From assembly GCF_964199755.1 (NCBI RefSeq), contig NC_133896.1:98456200-98520199 (forward strand): a DNA stretch of 64,000 bases, given 5' to 3'. Each line of letters begins with the position of its first letter. The stretch's first letter is position 1. The stretch is from Larus michahellis. Its lineage: Eukaryota; Chordata; Aves; Charadriiformes; Laridae. A program made the translations under genes and the position numbers. Below, one piece after another: positions 51,261-64,000 of this stretch. The notes under the pieces were generated by a model that saw only the letters and a program-made list of their open reading frames with translations, was not told the DNA's origin and did not search any database.

Positions 51261-51325
51261 GAAAGGAAAAAAAAAAAAAAAAACACAACAAAAAAAACCC
51301 CACCACCACCAAAAAAAGAAAAAGT
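51261..51325 (+). repeat. A/C-rich low-complexity tract
   Basis: An A-run, then cacaacaaaaaaaacccca and ccaccacc. Confidence 0.8.
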
Positions 51326-51708
51326 AATTAAAGAGGCCTTCCTTGCCTTGACATTGGATAGCTGTTTTTTGGCCTTTAGGCACATGTTTCCAAATAAAAG
51401 GCAGCCCTTCACGATCAGATGAAATCCCAGAGAACAAGACTCACTCTTTCCATCTCCAAAGCTCCCACCAAAGCATTTAAACAACTAACCCCCCCTCCCC
51501 CGAACATTTAGTTCTGACAACACAGGGAAATGTAACCTCCATCACCATGGCACTCCCAGGAAATCAACACCTATCAACTACCAAGGAATAATTAAGAGAG
51601 GATAAAAAGACAGCTGCTTTCCCTCTGTTTTTTAATCATGGATCCAGCCCCTTCAGAGATTGCTAGGTTAGAAGAGACTTAGAGAAGATTAGTCTTTTCA
51701 TTAGTGTC

Positions 51709-51723
51709 GGGGGGGGGGGGGGG
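51709..51723 (+). repeat. Poly(G) run of 15
   Basis: Uninterrupted G15 between TBX19 and SFT2D2. Long G homopolymers are rare and prone to assembly error; the exact length is uncertain. Confidence 0.85.
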
Positions 51724-54291
51724 TGCCCTGGTGTGAGGGGACAGCTTCAGTAACTTCAACCAGGTATGTTTTTAGCAGCGAGGCAGGCAGCTTGTTCAAG
51801 CAGTACCTCGCTGCCTGGTATTATAATTGAGCTTACATCTGAGATTAATCCTGAGCCCAGAAAACATGAGAGGCTCTCCAGAGCAACCTTTCCTCGTTTT
51901 AAAAAAAGAAAAAAAAAAAAAGAAAAAAATCCTGATGTAGTCAGGCTGATGATAAACATTAATTTAACAATAATTATAATTTTCCCTAATTTGTTTTTTT
52001 CCTGCTGTAAGATCTTCAGTGCTGTCTCCAGACATAGATTAGCACCTACAGCAAGAAACTATTACTGTCCCCATTTTTAAGCTCAGAAAATAATAAAATT
52101 AAAAAACCTTAAGAGATTCTAAACAAACTATTAAATTCTATTTACAACATCTCAGAACAAAATTAATATAGTCAGTGTTTATATTAGGGAAATCAAACAC
52201 GTACCTTTGACTTGGATGCATAAGTTAAAAGCTTTTTGTTAACTATGAGAGTTAACAAGTATAACTCGGTTGAGGCATTTGATTCTCTCAAAGGTGGTGT
52301 GCCTGAAGCATCCTGTTATACACAGCTAAAAAACACAGAAGTACATGCCCATGATAAAATAATTTTTCACACTTTGCCACTTTTTGGAAGTGACAGCCAG
52401 CCCTTCAGAGCTGCGATGAAATCATGTTGGCCAGCTGATGCTTTCAGTGTACCATTTTTCTGCTCCGCCAGTGTTAATCCACACTTGCTTCTGCAAGATT
52501 TTAAAGCACAAACTCAGGAATAACCTCTCTTAGAGATGCCACAAGGGAACCCAAGAAAAACTTAAAAGGGTTTCAAATAGACTAACTTAAGATATCAATC
52601 CCAAAGATTGGCAGCTTAAATATACTGTTCCATCTCTAATTCATCAGAAGCTTTCTTCAGAAGAGTGAAGAGAGGATTTTGTTCCCTTTAAGCACCTCCA
52701 GCTCTTCACAGCTGCACAGTTACAAGCCTGTACCCTCACTGACACTGCAACCAAGACTGAGCTCTACAGGAAAGGTACAAGTATGGGAAGAAAACGAGTA
52801 TCAACCCCAACTTTGAACTCCCTGCAACCACAAAATACCCTCTCTTGCAAATCAGACCCTGTGGAAGGAGAAGGGAATGGGGCAGACATTATGGGTACAA
52901 CAGCCTTCCAAGTCTCATCACTGAATTTTAATGTGGTGCTGATGACTCTGCCCTGATATTTATAGTTGGGATTCGGGGACTAGATGCTGTAGCACAGCTG
53001 ATAAACCCTTTCAGTGTACTTCTAAGGATCAAAGTCATCTACAGAATACACTTTCCCTAGAGAGCAGCTGATCATTCATTGTTTAGAGATTTCAAATGAA
53101 GACTTAATTTTTTTTATTTTTTTATTTTTTTTTTAAATCATTCAGGTATTAAGACCTCAGCACGAGAACAGTGTGGCAAAGTTCAACAGCTTGTTATGCA
53201 GGAGATTAAACTAGGCAAGCAAAATAGCTCTATGCTATTAAATATGGGAAGGATTTATTGCCTTTTTAGGACTCAGATTCACTCTCATAGTTGTCTTGAT
53301 ATGGAATAAAAATAATCTCTCATGTCAGTCCTTGGAAGCTCTAACCTTTTCAAAGAGATAAAATACAAATCCCTAGGTTTCTATATTACAGGACCACAGG
53401 CTGCTGCTTCTATTTCCAACAAAACTTTGGAGTTTTCTGTAGGGCAGAAATTTCAGTTTAGTCAGCTTTGAGACAGCGCTTGCTTAGAACAATCCAAAAA
53501 AAAAAGAGTAACTGAAAACTAAACAGTCTCCCACAGCATGCAAGTCTTGACACCACCTTTGCAAAAAATGCAACTGCTTTGGTTTGTCCTGTCAATCAGA
53601 AGAAAGTTTAATGTACTCTGAACAGCCCAATGCAGAGCCCTGTACACTGTCAAGTAATATCAAAACCACTGTAAGGATGCATATTAGGCACAATCTTAAA
53701 TGGACATGCTTTCTGAAAGTTAAAAAAAAAAATTAGAAGTCATTACCTCTAATTGTACTTTTAACACACATTGATAAATCATTGGCTTCTTCCTTCTCCA
53801 ATGCATATCAGTATTCAGAATGTATTTCCTCCACAAAGAAGAACCAGAGGCTTGCTGCTTCATAACTCCAGTCTTTGCTGACAGAGTATCATCAGGAATT
53901 GTTTGCTGTGTAGCATGGACTAAGCCAATAGTTTCTCGGCACATCTAGATTGACTCTTGAGGTAAATAAGTAATAATAAAAATATCATTCCCACCTTAAC
54001 AACTCTAGTTGTGCCAACCGTAGGTGCATGCAGCTATGCCAATAAAAGAATTTGGTTGAACTAGATATATGCTGGGTGATGTCACTGCACAGCACTGGTG
54101 ACTCACAAACCCCCCTCAGCAGTACATGTGTACACAGCAAAGGAAGCGAAGACAAGACAAGCACCTTTTTTTTTTTTTTAACAAACAAAACAAGAAACCA
54201 ACCCACAGCAATTCCAACATCACCTGGAGAATCAGCATCATTAAAAACTCCATATTAACCATACGAGCATTTAATTTAATGCAATGACAAC

Positions 54292-54297
54292 TTTATT
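54292..54297 (-). terminator. Candidate SFT2D2 polyadenylation signal AATAAA
   Basis: The minus strand reads ttcaataaagttgtcattgc. Consensus hexamer in the right orientation, with a T/G-rich stretch some tens of bases further on. Confidence 0.4.
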
Positions 54298-54806
54298 GAA
54301 GGCAAAAAACCAGAACTTGTAAGTAAAGATTTCACCTCATTACAGAGCAAGTTGTAAGTTAGAAGAAAGATGTTTACCAAAGTAGAAATCAGACCATGTA
54401 AATACATAGAAAAGGCACAACAAACAGAATCAATAACAGTATAAAACATTGTGGAAAATTTTTGAGAGTTTGGGTTTTATTTTACAAAACTATTCCACAG
54501 CTGTTAAAAAAAAAAATCTAGTGTTGTCACATTACACTGAGGCACATGGTTTTAAGAAAAATATACTATTTCTGTGCTTTCTGTCCTACACAGTATTTGC
54601 TATGGTTGTAAACATCAGTATTTAAGACAAACGTGTGTTTAAACCTCATCCTCCTCCTCAGTTTTGAGAGTCCACAATAGCAACTGTGATCTTACTTTCA
54701 TTAATATGACTAAGTACCAAAACTAAACTGTTGTCAAAAACTCAGAGGCTCTTTCAATCTTAGCACACAGCAAAAGGGGATGAACTTCAAGTGCCCACAC
54801 TGCTCC

Positions 54807-54834
54807 ACAGTTCCCAGAAGACAGTTCCCAGAAC
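54807..54834 (+). repeat. 14-bp near-exact tandem duplication
   Basis: ACAGTTCCCAGAAG followed by ACAGTTCCCAGAAC, inside the presumed SFT2D2 3' UTR. Confidence 0.8.
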
Positions 54835-57800
54835 AGGAGTTTTGGACTGCATGTAAGCAACAGTGCCACGAGCCTCCAAATGCACTGCACGCCAGCTGCA
54901 AATCAGCCCACAAGCTATGATCGATTCAAGCCTGTCATCCTGCACCTAGCTGCAGGCTAGCCCACAGCAGTCTCTGCCCTCTCCCCAACTTGCATAATGA
55001 GTATCCACACATAAAGCCTAACGCATCATTTTAAAGAAAAAAAAAAAAACACACCACCAACGTGATTTCTTGAAAGAATTTCAACTTGGTGCAGAAATTT
55101 CTTCTCTGGTTTTTGTAACAGCTCATGAACAACCTTTTTACTGTAAATACTAAACAAGATGAAATTGTTCACATCATCACCACAGAACCATCTCAGATAG
55201 TACCAGTATTCACAATGGATTTCAAATTTTGCTCTGTTTTATGTGAAGTAATGAAAAAAAAATACCACATTTTAATGTATAGAATTTCAGTACTTTGGGA
55301 ACAAATGACTACCACCCTCCCCATTTCCATTTCTGATCCCAAAGTCAGATGATCCCAGATATGCACATTTCATAGAACTGTATGCTAAGGCTGCTTGGTT
55401 AAAGTTATGTTATCTGTACTGTAAAAGGCAAAAAAGTGTATAGGCAATTTGATCAACAGTGAGGCTGGGCAAAAAGTGCTTTCTGGTAGAACACCAAATC
55501 CTACTGAGATGGGTATCCAACATCATACATTTTTTCAGGAAAGTCAGCCTTAAGTGTTGTAGGCAACTGAGCAAGGACGTTGGGAAGGAAGGAGCTTTGT
55601 GATTTAAAACACAAACATCTCTATTTGAAGTACAGTGCACACAATAAACATTCCTGCCTTGAAGGACATTAAGATAGAAAGCTAGAGAGAGCTTCAGATA
55701 TGCCCACCATGCTTCCTGCCAAGCAGATAACCAAAGCTGATAAGATCAAAACTTAGTACAAATTAGTTCTCATGACAAAAAGTGCTATAATGGTATAATC
55801 TAAATCAGATTGAAACTGGTCAAGAGAGAACATTAATGCACTACTTTACTCCCTGATTACATAAAATCACATAAAATATTTTAACAAAGTGGAAAAATCT
55901 TTTGTTGCTAAACTTGGCCTGAATACAACTGCTTATAAGCAAGTAAGAATCTGAAGAGTTTTGTTCTGATATAGAAAAGTTATTTTAAATCAAAAACCGC
56001 TTGTAAATGAAGCGACAAACCCTGAGCACGTTTCACATATTGGCAAGAATATGGTGAGTCTCCTACTGTCTGACCTTCACAGGAACAGAATGCAACAAAG
56101 GGCAACATAAACCCTAGCAGCACTCTGGTGATCCTTATGTCTTTGCCATCTCTCCTTGGGTTCCCTTCCTTTAAGGGCACAATCGCTTAGCCGTCAAATG
56201 AAGATTTGTTCTTCTCTCTTATTGATAAAAGGCTGTGGAGCTGGAATTACAACTTTAAAAAGGATAGGAAGGGAAGAAGGAAAAATAATCTCCATTTAAG
56301 TTTACCCGCTATGTATTAGTAGTTTCCTAAATTTCGTACTTCTAAGTGGTTGTGCTCACAGCAGTCAGCTAAACTAGCAGTTAGCTAGTATGCAAGTTGA
56401 AAAACTAATATTCAGCATACCCAATTCCAGTGTTCTTCTAGAAGAACTGCTAGGGAGTCAGGCTTCCACAATCCTGCACAAGCTAGTCAAAGAATAAGCA
56501 AAAGACTTTTATCCTTCTAATCTGAAGTATTCATAGAAAAGAACGCCAAAAGTCAAATTCCATTGTGTTGACTGCTGCTGAGCCTGGAATGATGATCTGA
56601 GTTAAGGTAACTTTCCTGGAGAGGGGAAGGAGAAAGAATGTATACAATACTTGTAGCATTTTCCAGCAACACCCAGAGATGTTAAAGCTAAAGAAATATT
56701 GGAATGTAAAAGGCATTAGGGTTGCACTTCAATTGCCCTTATACAAAGGAATTCTGTAAACATTATCAAAGTTCTAATAGAAGACTAACACAGGTCCTCT
56801 GACACATATTAATTAGGTTTTGAACCCTGATAGAAGAGACACACATCAGTTTAGATACTTGTCTTAGATCAGTCAGGGAAAAGAAATACCAACATTCTTT
56901 AATCCTCCGTCTCTCTTGGGCATTTAACTAATTCTTCCTTTCAAGAACAGTAATAATCAACCTACTTATTTCACCACTAACTTCCAAATGCTAGGGGGGA
57001 GAAAAAAAGCACCACGACATAGCACTTAAACACCATCCTGTATAACTGATTCATCCCAACAACGGGGCAATGTTTTCAAGGCAGCATTTTCCATTCAAAT
57101 GCCTTTGTAACAGTAACCCTAGCCAGCTGGAAACACAGCCTGTTAAAATCTCCTTTTCATAGCATCCTCAAAAGGGAGTATTTTTTTTTAGAGGATCCTA
57201 ACAGCAGGATGGTACTGTGCTTTATAAATTATCAGAAGGACACTTAAGTTTAAGATTTTGAATTAACTCAGTTTCTAATAACTTTCCAGAAGCCATAGAA
57301 TTATTTGGCTTCACTGTGGGCTTATACTTTATCGCCAAGTAGATCTAGGTTTTTCCTACATTAAAGTCTTTGTGGTACAAGTCAGGGATGCACTTGCCAG
57401 GAAAACACAATGCTGTTAAATGATTAAACTCTTGGTAGATGAAGGAAGAAAGGTTTCAGTTCACACTAAAGTCCACTGGATAATCATCTTCATAGACACT
57501 GACTCCAGCAAGACAGTTTTCTAAGGAAGGTGAAAGCAGTTAAACAGTATCTCACACAGAAGAAGTAGGAAATTGCGCTCAGATATTAAACAACGGACCA
57601 CTGCAGTGGTTTGGGAGTAAATGATTATACATAGCTCAGAAGATAAAGAGAATGAAGAGTGGCCTTGGAATTTAGATACCAGCTGTTCAGCGTTTGTTTG
57701 GAGCTGGCAGGTAGATTGTTACATGCTTTCTTCGCTAAGACAGGCAATAGAAAAATAGTACTTTCTCCTCAAAGCAGAAGTAGATCACTAACATATACAA

Positions 57801-58873
57801 GAGCTTTAGGAGAAACGAAACTGATCCCACTTACAAAAAAAAAAAAGCTGGAGTTTTAACTCATTTACAAGTTCAGAAGAAAACGTCTTCTCCCCAGCCC
57901 AGACTGCTTAAACAATGGCCCACTTCCACCTTATCAACAGAGTTTGTCCTTTGAGAAAGGACATACATAAATTCTCTTTTCTTACCTGTCATGCCCTCAG
58001 CTTCACACTGCTCCTATGCTACAGCTGAGGGAGAAGAGAAGCACCTTGCTTCATGTGAAAAGTGTCAGTTTCCTGCCTTGTATGTATTGCCATTAGCTGC
58101 AGCCAAGGCAAAGAACTCAGGTTCCTGGCAGATGAAAAATTCTATTAACCTTATTTTACAAGTGCTTTTCCAACAGGAACAAGTTTTTACAGATGAAGGT
58201 GCTCCTTTCACGTATTTTAAGGAAACACCAGTCTAAACTGAAAATTAAATACTTCATTAAAGATGCAAACATTTCATCATTTCATACTTACTCCAAATCA
58301 GTCTTTTAAATTAGAATTATGTCTTTCAGAAGTCTCATGAACCTAAAATTTTGCAAGAGAGGCAGGAAAAGAAAGAGCACCAAGGTTCCATTTTCCCAGG
58401 CAAACAGTGCAAAGATTAAGTGACATTAAAAAAAAAAGAAGAAACAAACAAAAAAACAAGTTCTCAATAAGAAACCGGTTGACAACTGATTTCTTTTTCT
58501 TGCAAAAGAAAATCCTCTAGACTGGCATAGTCCCATCAGAGTCAAGGTCTTCATTTTACAGACTTCATATATTACTTTGTTACTTTTGCAAAACCAAACA
58601 AATACATGATTTCACATAAGAATTATCATAACGAGTTCTGGAACTCTGCCCAGTTTTTCTGCCAGACAGAACTTCACTTGATCACAAACACCCTGTCCTG
58701 CAGACACCATTGCTTACAAAACCAAGCAATCGCATACATTGGATTTAACACAAGGAGCTTCTAACAAGCTGAAAGGCACATGTTTAAGACAGAAGTAGGA
58801 ACATACATACACAGTGATCTTAACATAGTTCTACTGTACTTCCTAGAACTTTGTGAAGCATCCAGTATTCCTG

Positions 58874-63875
<5,002 letters not shown>

Positions 63876-64000
63876 CTAAAAAGGAAGATTTAGAGAGAAA
63901 GGGAAAATAAATTAATACTGGTTTTAAGTTGCAAAAGAAATACATCCAAAAAAGGTCACAACACCAAAGAAGTCTTAGGAAAACTTAAACCTAAACTGCA

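Larger units (their letters stand above)
47215..54269. other. TBX19-SFT2D2 intergenic spacer
   Basis: About 7 kb with a perfect hairpin (48.15 kb), an L3/MIR-like relic (50.6 kb), an A/C tract, a G15 run and AT-rich homopolymers (53108-53135). Distal TBX19 control sequences may lie here, but none can be named from sequence alone. Confidence 0.6.
54270..58873 (-). other. SFT2D2: Probable SFT2D2 3' UTR (about 4.6 kb)
   Basis: After the stop codon the minus strand has no gene until a consensus AATAAA (plus TTTATT at 54292-54297), preceded by AT-rich UTR-like sequence. A long 3' UTR is inferred. Earlier poly(A) sites may also be used. It includes a 14-bp tandem duplication (54807-54834) and homopolymer runs. 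Confidence 0.4.

Overview
The window looks like nuclear DNA of a sauropsid, most probably a bird. It is AT-rich and intron-bearing, has no operons or ribosome-binding sites, and carries several 5'-truncated CR1 LINE copies ending in the ATTCTATG/ATTCTGTG-type tail. Two host genes can be reconstructed exon by exon, and both lie on the minus strand. The first is a complete coding set for the T-box factor TBX19 (TPIT): 8 coding exons, 425 residues, positions 33491-46902. The second is the 3' portion of SFT2D2 (six coding exons, about 110 residues), running from 63875 down to a stop codon at 58874-58876. Its first coding exons lie beyond the right edge. As I recall, SFT2D2 followed by TBX19 is also the gene order on human 1q24.

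Layout: positions 1-29 kb are gene-poor. They hold CR1 fragments, simple repeats and one notable candidate regulatory element near 13.85 kb, a perfect RFX X-box palindrome next to an AP-1 site. At 29.1-29.92 kb there is a CpG-rich island with a promoter-like G-tract and a possible splice donor on the minus strand, but no recognisable coding exon follows it. After another CR1 (32.1-32.4 kb) comes the probable TBX19 3' UTR and then the TBX19 gene. A possible non-coding first exon and TATA-like element lie near 47.1-47.2 kb. The spacer from 47.2 to 54.27 kb has no gene that I can see. From 54.27 to 58.87 kb is a probable long SFT2D2 3' UTR, followed by its coding exons.

The two genes are tandem neighbours with unrelated roles. 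TBX19 is a DNA-binding transcription factor known in vertebrates for corticotroph/melanotroph POMC control. SFT2D2 is a small four-helix membrane protein of the SFT2 family, linked to Golgi/endosome vesicle traffic. I found no sign of a novel multi-gene system. The best leads for a second look are the orphan CpG island at 29.5 kb, the X-box/AP-1 element at 13.85 kb, and lineage-specific changes in the TBX19 protein. All exon limits were worked out by hand from splice consensus and reading-frame continuity. Protein comparisons rest on remembered family sequences, not on a database search.
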